In this document: piece after piece, positions 44,707-54,681 of the stretch
Layout: every line of letters begins with the position of its first letter
Numbering within the stretch: the stretch's first letter is position 1
Assembly (NCBI GenBank): GCA_026225235.1
Contig: JAMFSK010000114.1
Coordinates: 186,001-250,000, forward strand
DNA: 64,000 nucleotides
DNA from: Burkholderiales bacterium
GTDB lineage: Bacteria; Pseudomonadota; Gammaproteobacteria; Burkholderiales; Burkholderiaceae
Reading direction: 5' to 3'
Translations under genes and position numbers: made by a program
Notes under the pieces: model-generated
What the model was told of the DNA's origin: nothing
Database searches by the model: none
What the model saw: only the letters and a program-made list of their open reading frames with translations

Positions 44707-45501
44707 ATGGCGCATTGGGGCATCACGACGGATCTCATGTTCAACCGCGCTGCTGGAGAAGTGCGCATCGAAGGGCGTTACACAGTCATACGCACCCCTG
44801 CGGCCCCCGACTACTACTTCGGCAATATGCTGGTCCTCGGGGACGCGCCACACGGAGACGGTCTCCCGACGCTCGAAGCCGATTTCGCGCGCCTGATCGG
44901 CACGCCGCCTGTCATCCAGCATCGCACCTTCCTCTGGCCGGTCAATGGTGAACCTGCCTTTGACCCGCAGCCCTTCACCGGTGCCGGCTACGCTTACGCC
45001 GAAAGCACGGTCTTGCTCGCGAGCCCGCGAGACCTGCTTGAACCCGATGCCATCAATACCTCGATCTCGATTCGTCCGTACCGTGACCTCCGCGACTGGG
45101 ATGACTGGCAGGCCCTGTTTCTCGCCGAAAACGCCGGTATGTTTCCAGGCGAGACGTATCTGACCTTCATGCTCGGTCAGCAAGCCATGTATCGCGACCT
45201 GATCGAGGCCGGCCGCGGCGACTGGTGGGGCGCGTTTATCGGCGAAGAACAGGTCGCCAATCTCGGCCTGTTCTTCGAGGGACGCACGGGACGCTTTCAG
45301 TCAGTCATCACCGCTGCAAGCCATCGCAATCAGCGCATCTGCAAGACCCTCGTACATCATGTCGCGCGTGAAGGCCTCAAGCGTGCGGACCGCCTCGTGA
45401 TGGTCGCAGACGAGCACTATCACGCGGCACGTGTCTATGAATCGCTCGGATTCAGGCGACAGGAACGCATGGCAAGCCTGTGCTGGTATCCCTCGCCCTG
45501 A
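44707..45501 (+). CDS. GNAT family acetyltransferase with N-terminal extension
   Basis: 264 residues. The first ~110 (MAHWGITTDLMFNRAAGEVR..., YYFGNMLVLGD) are a second, degenerate GNAT-like half. The C-terminal GNAT domain has SISIRPYRDLRDWDDWQALF, FQSVITAASHRNQRICKTLVHHVAREGL and AARVYESLGFRRQE. GAGG lies before ATG 44707. Likely co-transcribed with the CAP-lipoprotein gene. Substrate unknown. Confidence 0.82.
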   Translation: MAHWGITTDLMFNRAAGEVRIEGRYTVIRTPAAPDYYFGNMLVLGDAPHGDGLPTLEADFARLIGTPPVIQHRTFLWPVNGEPAFDPQPFTGAGYAYAESTVLLASPRDLLEPDAINTSISIRPYRDLRDWDDWQALFLAENAGMFPGETYLTFMLGQQAMYRDLIEAGRGDWWGAFIGEEQVANLGLFFEGRTGRFQSVITAASHRNQRICKTLVHHVAREGLKRADRLVMVADEHYHAARVYESLGFRRQERMASLCWYPSP

Positions 45502-45681
45502 TCCTGTGTGACAGGTTCAACGCGAGCGGTCAGCTCAGCAGCGAAAAACAACCTTTGCCGTGCCCATGACTTCTTCTCGATGTTCCCATGAAGTCAATAG
45601 CGGACGAACAAACTCTGAACCGCCCCGCGCTCTCATGGCCTTGGGATAAGATAAGTCGCCCTCGCACACGAAGGAAATCTT

Positions 45682-46260
45682 ATGACCACGCTTCTCGCAG
45701 GCCTGATCGTCTTTCTCGGCATCCATTCGATTCATCTCTTTGCGCCCGGCTGGCGCGACAAGCAGATTGCGTGGATCGGCCTGCTCCCCTGGAAGGGCCT
45801 GTATTCCGTGGTATCGATCATCGGTTTCGTGCTGATCATTCGCGGCTTCGGCCTCGCGCGTCACGACGCCGGGCAAGTCTGGCTCCCGCCTGTGGGGATG
45901 CATCACGCTACCGAACTCTTTACTCTGCTTGCCGCCCTGTTGATCACAGCGACCTATGTGCCGCGCAATGCGCTTAAGACTTCACTCCACCATCCGATGG
46001 TGCTCGGCGCCGCCTCCTGGGCTTTAGGACATTTGCTCGCCAACGGCAGCGCGGCCGATGTGCTGTTGTTCGCGGCGTTTCTTGTATGGGGCGTGGTGTC
46101 GTTCGTCGTCGACCGGCGACGCGATATCACGAACGGCACGCAATATCCGGCAAGCACCGCCAGGGGCACCCTTGTGACGATCGTGGTTGGGGTTGTGGTG
46201 TGGGTCGTGTTCGCGTTCTGGCTGCATGGACCGTTGATCGGTGTGCGTCCTTTTGGCTAA
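45682..46260 (+). CDS. nnrU: NnrU family membrane protein
   Basis: 192 residues with about six hydrophobic segments and the NnrU pattern: LGIHSIHLFAPGWRDKQIAWIGLLPWKGLYSVVSIIGFVLIIRGF and HHPMVLGAASWALGHLLANG. NnrU-like proteins are inner-membrane proteins linked to nitrite/NO respiration in some species and otherwise uncharacterised. AAGGAAA precedes ATG 45682. A stand-alone gene. Confidence 0.87.
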   Translation: MTTLLAGLIVFLGIHSIHLFAPGWRDKQIAWIGLLPWKGLYSVVSIIGFVLIIRGFGLARHDAGQVWLPPVGMHHATELFTLLAALLITATYVPRNALKTSLHHPMVLGAASWALGHLLANGSAADVLLFAAFLVWGVVSFVVDRRRDITNGTQYPASTARGTLVTIVVGVVVWVVFAFWLHGPLIGVRPFG

Positions 46261-46336
46261 GACGCAACACGCAAATCATGACGCCGCCTGCATGCGGGTA
46301 AAATTCAGCGTCCTAATGGTGTACGGAAGCAATTAA

Positions 46337-46825
46337 ATGGATATTCAGGAGCAGCTCGACCAACTCGCGCAGCGCGTCGACAGCTTGTCGGCTGACCCCA
46401 AGTCGTCGCATCGCGCATCGCCGGCCGATTTACAGACCGCTTTACAGACGGACTCACAGGCAGGCGCGCAGACAACGCCAACGACGTCCCCCACCCCGCA
46501 GCCACCGACACTGCAGGTCGCCCGCCCCTCGCAAAACGTCGTGACCATGACGATCGGCGGCCAGACGGTTTCACTGGGCCCGCACGATATCTCCGAGATG
46601 ATCGACCAGCTCGCGCAGGCCCGCACGACGATGCTGCCCGAGGTGCCGATGACGGTGGTGCCCGGCAAGCCCTTCGCCGCCACCAAAGACCCCGTCATCG
46701 CCTCGCAGACCGTGGCGAACGGCGAGAAGCTGCTGGTGCTGCGCCATACCGGTTACGGCTGGGTACCGTTCTCGTGTTCACCGCGCATGCTGGTTGACAT
46801 GCTCGCCGTGCTGTCACGCAAGTAA
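46337..46825 (+). CDS. Uncharacterised protein, 162 residues
   Basis: N-terminal ~20 residues look helical (MDIQEQLDQLAQRVDSL), followed by a Ser/Thr/Gln/Pro-rich linker and a compact C-terminal region (NVVTMTIGGQTVSLGPHDISEMIDQLAQAR, LVLRHTGYGWVPFSCSP). No signal peptide or membrane segment. I recognise the type as a conserved protein in Burkholderiaceae but no function. Upstream ribosome site is weak. The gene is convergent with the HU-like gene and separated from it by a terminator. Confidence 0.72.
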   Translation: MDIQEQLDQLAQRVDSLSADPKSSHRASPADLQTALQTDSQAGAQTTPTTSPTPQPPTLQVARPSQNVVTMTIGGQTVSLGPHDISEMIDQLAQARTTMLPEVPMTVVPGKPFAATKDPVIASQTVANGEKLLVLRHTGYGWVPFSCSPRMLVDMLAVLSRK

Positions 46826-46857
46826 GCCCGGTCACTCGATCGATAGCCGCATAAAAA

Positions 46858-46894
46858 AATGGCCGCCGGATTCTGTGTGAATCCGGCGGCCATT
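46858..46894 (-). terminator. Strong terminator of the HU-like gene
   Basis: A perfect 16-bp stem (AATGGCCGCCGGATTC / GAATCCGGCGGCCATT) with a 5-nt loop; on the minus strand it is followed by seven T. It lies about 50 bp past the HU stop. Confidence 0.92.
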
Positions 46895-46944
46895 CCAGCC
46901 TCATGCCGCTTACAACGGGCTCAGGCCTGTGTCATACACTGCAC

Positions 46945-47403
46945 TCAGGCTGCAGCGTCTTTCAGCTTCTTCAGCGGACGCAGCTTGACCTTGACGGTCG
47001 CCGGCTTGGCCGGGAACCAGCGCTCTTCACCCGAGAACGGATCCTTGCCGAAGCGCTTCTTCTTGGCCGGCACATTTTGCACCACGACCTTCAGCAGGCC
47101 CGGCAACGTGAATTCGCCCGCGCCTTTCTTGTGGACCGCGCCGAGCACCGTCGCTTCGAGATGCGCGAGAACGGTCTTCACCACTTTCGGCTCGAGTTGC
47201 GTTTGCTCGACGAGGTGCGCAACCAGGCTCGACTTGTTGAACACATCCTTGAGCGGACGCAACGTCGTGGCAGCGGGAGCTGCCTTCTTCGCCGCCACAG
47301 TCTTTACCGCTGCCTTCTTGGCCGGTGCCGCCTTCTTCGCCGGAGCCTTCTTGGCAGCAACTTTCGTTGCTGTCTTAGCGGTCGCAGTAGATTTGGTCGC
47401 CAT
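46945..47403 (-). CDS. HU family DNA-binding protein with histone H1-like tail
   Basis: 152 residues from ATG 47403. Residues 1-47 are an Ala/Lys/Thr-rich tail with AKKA/PAKK repeats like those of AlgP and bacterial H1-like proteins. Residues ~50-145 are an HU/IHF fold: VFNKSSLVAHLVEQTQLEPKVVKTVL, GEFTLPGLLKVVV and the arm ending PATVKVKLRPLKKL. It should bind and compact DNA with the tail adding unspecific contacts. The gene is monocistronic with a strong terminator, as expected of an abundant nucleoid protein. Confidence 0.9.
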   Translation of the reverse strand: MATKSTATAKTATKVAAKKAPAKKAAPAKKAAVKTVAAKKAAPAATTLRPLKDVFNKSSLVAHLVEQTQLEPKVVKTVLAHLEATVLGAVHKKGAGEFTLPGLLKVVVQNVPAKKKRFGKDPFSGEERWFPAKPATVKVKLRPLKKLKDAAA

Positions 47404-47993
47404 ATAGAAAAGAGTTTGGTTTATTGGATCAGCACGCCACGTCACCGGAGATCGGCCACATCTTGCGCTGGCAAAATAATAACGGAAACATCGGCCTGCG
47501 CATCATCTGTTCACACTCAGGTGACAGTTTTTTTCATCAAAACGCGGTACAGGGGCCCACTTTTCACGTCTATCGCTTCCAGGAGCCGTATTTTGCAGCT
47601 TTTTTATCGCTCATGATCTAGGCGAATGTCTCCGTTGAAGCTGTGATGTTCGACTCGACATGACAGCGTGAGATGAGCACTCGCGCTCGCCGTGCCCTGC
47701 ATTCTTGAGACCTTGCCCGCTTGAAGTCCCTCGCTTTTAAAGCACCGATTACGTGACATCACCGAGCTCACGGTTAACGGCCGCACTTTGCAAATCTTGA
47801 CGCCCCGCACATCTCGATCAGCGCGCTCCTGCATGCAGCGCGTAGACACCTGATCGGACGGACCACCGGGAAAACACCGAGTTGACCCCTTAAGCGCCCC
47901 CTCATACACTCGCATCCAGTTTTAGTTAACCGATTAACAAAGCTTGTAAACCGCTCGCTTTCTATCACACACCAATCGGCAGATCTCACGCCA
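47404..47993. other. Long intergenic region between HU and lacI-type genes
   Basis: About 590 bp, less GC-rich than its neighbours, between divergent genes. It holds the HU promoter at the left (an AT-rich stretch at 47476-47486) and the LacI-type operator at the right. No protein with recognisable character is encoded. An unrecognised small RNA cannot be excluded. Confidence 0.5.
47925..47938. promoter_or_regulatory. LacI-type operator
   Basis: GTTAACCGATTAAC has 7-bp arms with one mismatch around a central CG step, the form typical of LacI/GalR operators. It is 56 bp before the LacI gene and probably controls the operon that starts with it. Confidence 0.6.
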
Positions 47994-49025
47994 ATGCGAG
48001 TCACCCTCCGCGATATCGCCGCCCGGGCCGGCGTTACCAAGGCCACCGTTTCGTACGCGATGGCAGGCAAGCCGAACGTCAGCGAGGAGATGCGCGCACG
48101 CATCGTCGAGATCGCGCGCGAGCTCGGCTACCAACCCAATGTCACGGCGCGCGCCTTGTCGGTCGGCCGGGCGCCGACGCTCGCCCTGATGGTCGAGAAC
48201 ATCGCCAACCCCTTCTACCCGGAGTTCGCGCTCGAAGTCGAACGTGCCGCACGCGAGCGTGGCCATTTCCTTCTCATATGCAATACCGACGCCGACCCTG
48301 AAATCGGCCGTCATTATCTGCGTCGCATCGCCGGACAACTCTCGGAAGGAATCGTTGCGATGGCCGGCCATCTGCGCATCGACGATGTGGTCGCCGTCAA
48401 TCAGTCGGGTGTACCGGTGGTGGTCTGCATGTGGGAAGAACCTGAGGCCGCCCCGCCTGCGCCGTGCGTCACGGTCGATTTCGCGCATGCGGCGGCAGTT
48501 GCTGCCGGGCATCTGCTCGCACTCGGGCATCGTCGCATCGGGGTGCTGGTCGATGGTGATGAGCACGAGCTTCATCATCAGCGCCGCCTCGAAGGTTTTT
48601 TGCGTACCGCCTGCGAGGCGGGTGTCATTATCGACCCTCGGCATATCGTCCGCGCTCCCGATACGATCGCGGGGGGAACCGATTCGGCACGTGCGCTGCT
48701 CACCGCGGCGCCATCGTTGAGCGCGATCTTCGCGACCAATGACCTCCTTGCGCTCGGCGCGCTGCGCGCGGCCCACGAGATGCGCATCCCGATCCCTGGG
48801 CAGCTATCTGTGATCGGCATCACGGATATCCGCGCGGCGTCGGAGTCTTATCCCGCGTTGACGACGGTGGCGGTGCAGACGCGCGAAGTCGCCACTTACG
48901 CGATCGACCTGCTGCTCGGCCTGATTGACGGCAGCATCCCCGCCGATCCGCCTCCTCTGCTTGTCATTCCATCGCCGCCCGAGCTGAAGGTGCGCGAGTC
49001 GACCGCACCACCCGCCAAACCCTGA
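47994..49025 (+). CDS. LacI family transcriptional regulator
   Basis: 343 residues. N-terminal helix-turn-helix TLRDIAARAGVTKATVSYAMAG with the hinge helix PNVTARALSVGR, then a periplasmic-binding-like sugar domain (NIANPFYPEF, AIFATNDLLALGALRAAHEM). It is followed after 84 bp by the sugar ABC transporter and the beta-galactosidase genes and should repress them until a galactoside-derived ligand binds. Confidence 0.93.
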   Translation: MRVTLRDIAARAGVTKATVSYAMAGKPNVSEEMRARIVEIARELGYQPNVTARALSVGRAPTLALMVENIANPFYPEFALEVERAARERGHFLLICNTDADPEIGRHYLRRIAGQLSEGIVAMAGHLRIDDVVAVNQSGVPVVVCMWEEPEAAPPAPCVTVDFAHAAAVAAGHLLALGHRRIGVLVDGDEHELHHQRRLEGFLRTACEAGVIIDPRHIVRAPDTIAGGTDSARALLTAAPSLSAIFATNDLLALGALRAAHEMRIPIPGQLSVIGITDIRAASESYPALTTVAVQTREVATYAIDLLLGLIDGSIPADPPPLLVIPSPPELKVRESTAPPAKP

Positions 49026-49109
49026 CGCACTCGCCCATTTTTCTCAATCTGAATCCACGCGGCAACACGAACGGCCCACGAGCCGACTCAATCAAGGAGA
49101 CACGACACT

Positions 49110-50390
49110 ATGCAAACCCCTCACTGGCTGACCCGGGCCCTGGCGCCCGCGATGCTCGGCACCCTGCTCGCACAGGCCGCCACGCTGGCACACGCCGCCC
49201 CAGTCGAACTCACCTACTGGAGTTGGAACGACGATGCCAAGCTCGTCGACAAATACAACGCCGCGCACCCGGGCGTTCATATCAAGTTCGAGAAAGTGCC
49301 GGCGAACGACTACGACGCCAAGCTTCTGACAGCAACCAAGGCCGGCACCGCGCCTGACGTGATGATGGATCAGTACCAGTACATCCCGACCACCGTCACA
49401 GGCGGCGCCCTCGAAAACATCGGGCCGCTCGGCGTCGACAAACTCAAGGCCCGCTATCCGGCCTGGGTATGGAACCAGGTTCATCTCGGTGATGGCACCT
49501 ACGCGGTACCGGTCGATATCGGCCCGGTAGCGCTCGCCTATCGGGCCGACCTGTTCGAGAAGTACCACCTCGACGTGCCGAAGACCTGGGCCGACTATGC
49601 CAAGGTCGCCGAGAAACTCAAGGCAACCGACCCCGATGTCAGCATCACGTCATTTCCGACCAACAATCCCGAGGCGTTTGCCGCACTCGCCTCGCAAGGA
49701 GGCGGACATTGGTTCAAGGCCGGCGCCGATTCGTGGCAAGTCGCCGTAAACGATTCCGGCACTCGCAAAGTCGCTGCCTTCTGGCAAGACTTGATCAGCC
49801 GAAAACTCGTCGTCGCCGAGCCCGCGTGGAGCGATGCGTGGTATGGCCAGTTGCAAAACGGCAAGCTCGCCACCTGGCTCGCTCCTGCGTGGGGGCCCGC
49901 ATTCCTGTCGTCGATTGCCTCCGGCACGGCGGGCAAATGGAAGATCGCACCGATGCCCGTATGGGACGCTGCACAACCACGCGCGGCCAACCTCGGCGGC
50001 TCGGCGATCGCGGTGAGCACCGGCTCGAAGCACAAGAAGGAAGCTGCCAACTTTGCGATCTGGTTCGGCAGTGATCTGCAAGGTAGCATCTGGCCGCAGG
50101 CCGATGCAGGCACGATCTTTCCGAGCCAACTCGACGGCGTGACGCCAACGGTGCTCAACCGGCCCTTCCCGTTCTTCAATGGTCAGCCCGTGAATCAGGA
50201 CTATGCCGCGGCCGCGAAGACCGTCGATAGCGCATGGCAGTGGCCGCCGAACCTCAACAAGCTGATGCAAAGCATGTCAGACGGTTTTGGCAAAGTCGCG
50301 AACGGCAGCACCACGCTGCCTGCCGTGCTCGATGCCACACAAGGCGTAGTGGTCAGCGACCTGAAAGCGCAAGGCATCGCCGTCAAGTAA
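49110..50390 (+). CDS. Sugar ABC transporter substrate-binding protein
   Basis: 426 residues with a signal peptide (cleavage after LAHAAP). Family 1 extracellular binding protein: ELTYWSWNDDAKLVDKYNAAHPGVHI, KAGTAPDVMMDQYQYIP, and NLGGSAIAVSTGSKHKKEAANFAIWF. AAGGAGA precedes ATG 49110. It should deliver a galactoside or oligosaccharide to the two permeases encoded next. Confidence 0.92.
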   Translation: MQTPHWLTRALAPAMLGTLLAQAATLAHAAPVELTYWSWNDDAKLVDKYNAAHPGVHIKFEKVPANDYDAKLLTATKAGTAPDVMMDQYQYIPTTVTGGALENIGPLGVDKLKARYPAWVWNQVHLGDGTYAVPVDIGPVALAYRADLFEKYHLDVPKTWADYAKVAEKLKATDPDVSITSFPTNNPEAFAALASQGGGHWFKAGADSWQVAVNDSGTRKVAAFWQDLISRKLVVAEPAWSDAWYGQLQNGKLATWLAPAWGPAFLSSIASGTAGKWKIAPMPVWDAAQPRAANLGGSAIAVSTGSKHKKEAANFAIWFGSDLQGSIWPQADAGTIFPSQLDGVTPTVLNRPFPFFNGQPVNQDYAAAAKTVDSAWQWPPNLNKLMQSMSDGFGKVANGSTTLPAVLDATQGVVVSDLKAQGIAVK

Positions 50391-50478
50391 GGCGTGGCCC
50401 CTGCGCGCTCCGAAGTCCGGGGCGGCGCGCGTCGATCGCGCCGCCCAGTTGTATTTGGAACTATGTGAAACCTCGCCC

Positions 50479-51414
50479 ATGAGTATTCCTCTCATTGCCC
50501 AGTCTGCCCGCCGCAAATCCCGTCGTATAGGCCGGCGCCCCAATCCGGCGCCGTATCTGTTCATGCTGCCGTTCGGGCTACTGTTCCTGCTGTTTTATAT
50601 CGGGCCGATCGTCTACGCAGCGTATTCCAGCGTGTTTCAGATGAAACGCAGCGGGCTGGGCTTCGGGCCCGCGCGGCTCGCCTTTGTCGGCGCGGCCAAC
50701 TATCTGCACGCCCTGACCGATCCTGGATTTATTGCCGGCATCGAGCGGGTGCTGACCTATGGCGTCGTGCAAGTGCCCGTGATGCTCGGCCTGGCGCTTG
50801 CGATCGCGCTGGTTCTCGACGAATTCAGCTCATGGCTCGGCCGGCTCGCGCGAGCGGCGGCATTCCTGCCCTATACGGTGCCGAGCGTGGTCGGCGCGAT
50901 GATCTGGGGCTTCCTCTACGAGCCGTCGCTGAGCCCGGTGGTCAAGCTGGTTCGTCAGTGGCATCTTGGGCAACCCGACTTCCTGTCGGCCGATGCCATC
51001 CTTTGGTCGATCGCCAACATTGCGACCTGGCAATGGACGGGCTACAACATGCTGATCCTCTTCGCCGCACTGCAGGCGGTGCCGCGCGATCTCTACGAGG
51101 CCGCGCGTATCGACGGCTGCAGCGCCTGGCGTCTTGCCTGGCATATCAAGATTCCCTCGATCCTGCCCGCGCTGGTGATGAACGCCCTGATGTCCATCAT
51201 CGGCACGCTTCAGCTCTTCAACGAGCCGGCCATCCTCAAGCAGATCTCGACCAGCGTCAGCGCCGATTTCACACCGAATCTCTACGCGTACAACGTCGCC
51301 TTTGCCAACAACGACTATCACTACGCCGCCGCGCTTGCCGTGATGCTCGCCTTCGTGACCTTCGTATTTTCGTATGTGTTCATGCGGCTCGTGCGCCGCT
51401 ACTCCGGAGTCTGA
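50479..51414 (+). CDS. Sugar ABC transporter permease 1
   Basis: 311 residues from ATG 50479 with six membrane segments of the MalF/UgpA type. The EAA loop reads YEAARIDGCSAWRLAWHIKIPSILPAL and contacts the ATPase. Followed by the second permease after 3 bp. Confidence 0.93.
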   Translation: MSIPLIAQSARRKSRRIGRRPNPAPYLFMLPFGLLFLLFYIGPIVYAAYSSVFQMKRSGLGFGPARLAFVGAANYLHALTDPGFIAGIERVLTYGVVQVPVMLGLALAIALVLDEFSSWLGRLARAAAFLPYTVPSVVGAMIWGFLYEPSLSPVVKLVRQWHLGQPDFLSADAILWSIANIATWQWTGYNMLILFAALQAVPRDLYEAARIDGCSAWRLAWHIKIPSILPALVMNALMSIIGTLQLFNEPAILKQISTSVSADFTPNLYAYNVAFANNDYHYAAALAVMLAFVTFVFSYVFMRLVRRYSGV

Positions 51415-51417
51415 GGC

Positions 51418-52296
51418 ATGTCGACTGTCAGCACCGCCACCCCCGCTAACGGCCTGCGCCGGCAAGTCTTGCCGGCGCTCTTCCTGTTTGTCGTGTCGAT
51501 CTACTTTCTGCTGCCGCTTTACTGGCTCAGCATCGCCTCGACCAAATCGACCGGCGATCTGTTTTCGTCGCCAAGTCTATGGTTCGGTGAGCACTTTCAT
51601 TTCTTCGCCAACCTGCGCACGCTATTTACCCACAGCGATGGCATCTTCCTTCGCTGGATGGGTAACAGCCTGCTCTACTCCTGTGCGGGCGCCGGCATTG
51701 CGGCCTTGCTCTCGGCCCTGGCGGGTTATGCGATCGCGCACTATGTGTTCCGGGGCCGCGATGCGATGTTCGCGATGATCCTTGGCGCGATCCTCGTGCC
51801 CTCCACCGCGCTCGTGCTGCCGCTCTACCTGCTGATAAGCGCGATCGGGCTGACCAATACAGTCTGGGCAATCCTGCTGCCGAGCTGCATCAGCCCCTTT
51901 GGCGTCTATCTGGCGCGCATCTTCGCGTCCGCGAACGTGCCCGCCGAATTGCTCGAAGCCGCACGCATCGATGGCGCGGGCGACTTCCAGATCTTCTTCA
52001 AGATCGCTTTGCCCCTGTTGGGCCCCTCGCTCGTGACCGTGTTCCTGTTTCAGTTCGTTGCGATCTGGAACAACTACTTCCTGGCGCTGGTGATGCTCAG
52101 CGACGCGCATCTCTACCCCGTCACGCTCGGCCTCGAGGCATGGAGCACCGTCACTGAGAATGGTTCGGGCGCGAGCTTCGATGCCGGCCTCGTGATCACC
52201 GGTGCCCTGGTCTCGATCCTGCCGATGCTGATCGGCTTTCTGTTTCTGCAACGCTTCTGGCGCAGCGGCCTGACGAGTGGCGCGGTCAAGGCCTGA
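51418..52296 (+). CDS. Sugar ABC transporter permease 2
   Basis: 292 residues, six membrane segments, MalG/UgpE type. EAA loop: LEAARIDGAGDFQIFFKIALPLLGP. Pairs with the preceding permease. No ATPase gene follows; the next gene is the beta-galactosidase. Confidence 0.93.
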   Translation: MSTVSTATPANGLRRQVLPALFLFVVSIYFLLPLYWLSIASTKSTGDLFSSPSLWFGEHFHFFANLRTLFTHSDGIFLRWMGNSLLYSCAGAGIAALLSALAGYAIAHYVFRGRDAMFAMILGAILVPSTALVLPLYLLISAIGLTNTVWAILLPSCISPFGVYLARIFASANVPAELLEAARIDGAGDFQIFFKIALPLLGPSLVTVFLFQFVAIWNNYFLALVMLSDAHLYPVTLGLEAWSTVTENGSGASFDAGLVITGALVSILPMLIGFLFLQRFWRSGLTSGAVKA

Positions 52297-52357
52297 GCTG
52301 CACAGGCTTGCCTATCACTGGCTTTGCTTTCCGACTAATCGACAAGGTTCTATTCCG

Positions 52358-54406
52358 ATGATCTACGGTTGTGCGTGGTACCCCGAACACTGGCCCGAAG
52401 CGCGCTGGGCTGAAGACCTTCGGTTGATGCGCGAAGCGCGCATGAATATGGTGCGGATCGCCGAATTCGCCTGGAGCTCCATCGAGCCCGAGGAAGGACG
52501 CTATTCGCTCGACTGGATCGAGCGCGCCATCGAGGCCGCTGCCGCCCAGGGCTTTGCCGTCGTTCTCGGCACGCCGACTGCGGCGCCCCCGGCATGGCTG
52601 ACGCAACGCTACCCCGAAGTCCTCGCGGTCGGTCCAAGCGGAATCCGGCGCAAACCCGGATCGCGGTGTGAATACGCGCCCGGCAACGAGACTTACCGGC
52701 GTCTAGGTCAGGCCGTCGCAAAGGCTATGGCCGAGCGTTTCGGCAAGCATCCCGCCGTGATCGGCTGGCAGATCGACAACGAGTACAAGAGTCTTTCGCA
52801 CGACGACGATACGCGTGCACAGTTTCAGCAGTGGCTCGCGCGCAAGTACGACAGCCTAGCGGAGCTGAACCGGCGCTGGTGTACCATCTACTGGAGTCAG
52901 ACTTTCACGGCATGGACGCAGATTCCCTTGCCTGTGCGCACCGCCGACACCTTCCCCGACGAGCACTACCATCCCGCCTTGCAGCTCGACTGGAAGCGCT
53001 TTCAAGGCTACCTATACAGCACCTTCCAGGCCGGGCAGATTGCCGAGATTCGCGCGCATGCCGATGCGCGGCAGTGGGTCACACACAACTTCATGGGGTT
53101 CTTCGATCTGTTCGATCACTATGAAGTTGCGGCCGATCTCGACTTCGTCTCGTGGGACAGTTATGTGCCAACTTCGCGCCCCGACCCGTTCGCCAACGGC
53201 GCGTCACACGATCTGATGCGCGGCCTCAAGCGCCGCAATTTCTGGCTGATGGAAACCCAGCCTGGCTTCGTCAACTGGCGACCCGCCAACAATACGCTCG
53301 ACCCCGGGGAAGTGCGTACGCTCGCCTGGCACGCGATCGGTCATGGCGCGGATGCGGTGGCGTACTGGCAGTGGCGCAGTGCACTGAACAGCCAGGAGCA
53401 ATACCACGGCACCGTGCTCGCGGCCGATGGCACACCACGCCCGGTCTATGGCGAACTTGCGGCGCTTGGCGCCGAACTCGAAGCACTCGCACCGGTGCTT
53501 GCGGGCACCGGACCGCGGCCAGCAGTAGGCCTGCTGCATAGTTATGACAGCCGCTGGGCACTCGATATCCAGCGCCATCATCATGCGTTCGACCCGCAGT
53601 TGCAGATCGTCGAGTGGTATCGGCCCCTGCGCGAGCTCGGGCACGATGTGGAAATCGTGCACCCGAGCGCATCGCTCGAAGCGTTCGAACTCGTCGTGGC
53701 GCCGAGCCTGCACCTGATCGAACCGGCGATGGTCGAGTCGCTCTGTCAGTTTGTCGAACGCGGGGGGCATCTGGTGCTCGGACCGCGTACTGGCGTGAAG
53801 GATGTCGATAACGCGCTTTATCCGATGCGTGGACCGGGGCCACTCAGCGTGCTGTCGCCGGCGCGTGTCGAGGAATTCTATGTGCTCGATGAAACGGTAG
53901 CGATCAAAGGTTCGATCGGTGCCGGACGTGCGCGTATCTGGGCCGACTGGCTAGAGCCGACCGGGCCCGCTGCCGAGGTGTTGCTCCGTTACGCTCATGA
54001 AGGTGCGTGGTTCGATGGCAAGGCCGCCGCCGTCACTCATACGGTCGGCAAGGGCCGCGTGACCTTGCTGGGTACGTGGCTCGATCAGACGACGATGCGC
54101 GCGCTGATGCGCAAGGTGGTTGACTGGGCGGGGCTTACGTCGTTGACGGGCGAGCTTCCTGAGGGGATTGAAGTCTGTCGGCGTGCGTGTGGTGTCAGCA
54201 ATGTAAGTGACACAGCCAGCAACCTGGGTATCCGGCCGCAAACCCCATCAGCCGACGATCTATGGATTGTCATCAATCATGGACGCGCGCCCCAGACCCT
54301 TCACTTCGCCCGGCCGATGGCAGACTTGATAGCAGGACAACGTGGCGCAAGTCTCGATATCAATGGGCTATCCGTGCTCGTCCTAAAACACGCGCCGACG
54401 GAATAA
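52358..54406 (+). CDS. GH42 beta-galactosidase
   Basis: 682 residues from ATG 52358 (MIYGCAWYPEHWPEARW), the usual GH42 start. The acid/base is Glu142 in WQIDNEYKS and the nucleophile Glu299 in LMETQPGFVNW. The barrel is followed by a glutamine-amidotransferase-like trimerisation domain (from ~390) and a small beta domain. No signal peptide, so it hydrolyses imported galactosides in the cytoplasm. It is the last gene of the LacI-ABC operon. Confidence 0.93.
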   Translation: MIYGCAWYPEHWPEARWAEDLRLMREARMNMVRIAEFAWSSIEPEEGRYSLDWIERAIEAAAAQGFAVVLGTPTAAPPAWLTQRYPEVLAVGPSGIRRKPGSRCEYAPGNETYRRLGQAVAKAMAERFGKHPAVIGWQIDNEYKSLSHDDDTRAQFQQWLARKYDSLAELNRRWCTIYWSQTFTAWTQIPLPVRTADTFPDEHYHPALQLDWKRFQGYLYSTFQAGQIAEIRAHADARQWVTHNFMGFFDLFDHYEVAADLDFVSWDSYVPTSRPDPFANGASHDLMRGLKRRNFWLMETQPGFVNWRPANNTLDPGEVRTLAWHAIGHGADAVAYWQWRSALNSQEQYHGTVLAADGTPRPVYGELAALGAELEALAPVLAGTGPRPAVGLLHSYDSRWALDIQRHHHAFDPQLQIVEWYRPLRELGHDVEIVHPSASLEAFELVVAPSLHLIEPAMVESLCQFVERGGHLVLGPRTGVKDVDNALYPMRGPGPLSVLSPARVEEFYVLDETVAIKGSIGAGRARIWADWLEPTGPAAEVLLRYAHEGAWFDGKAAAVTHTVGKGRVTLLGTWLDQTTMRALMRKVVDWAGLTSLTGELPEGIEVCRRACGVSNVSDTASNLGIRPQTPSADDLWIVINHGRAPQTLHFARPMADLIAGQRGASLDINGLSVLVLKHAPTE

Positions 54407-54681
54407 ACCCGCGCAACCGGACGTTTTTGACGCACAGGGCCGATCCATGCCGCACGTCAAGCGCCAGTCCTGGACCCTGCGAGGCGCCAAGCACTGGGAT
54501 TGCGTCATGAGCCCAGCACGCGACTATGATAGTGTTTCCTTCAATGCCGTATCAGCGGAACGCTATCGGATTCGTGTGCCGCGCCGCCCTGACGGGCGGT
54601 CGCCTCATGGATGTCGGCATGACATTCGCACACGCGTTTACGCCGGCCTGTACGTCAGATGTTCCACTTCCGGAGACGCAT

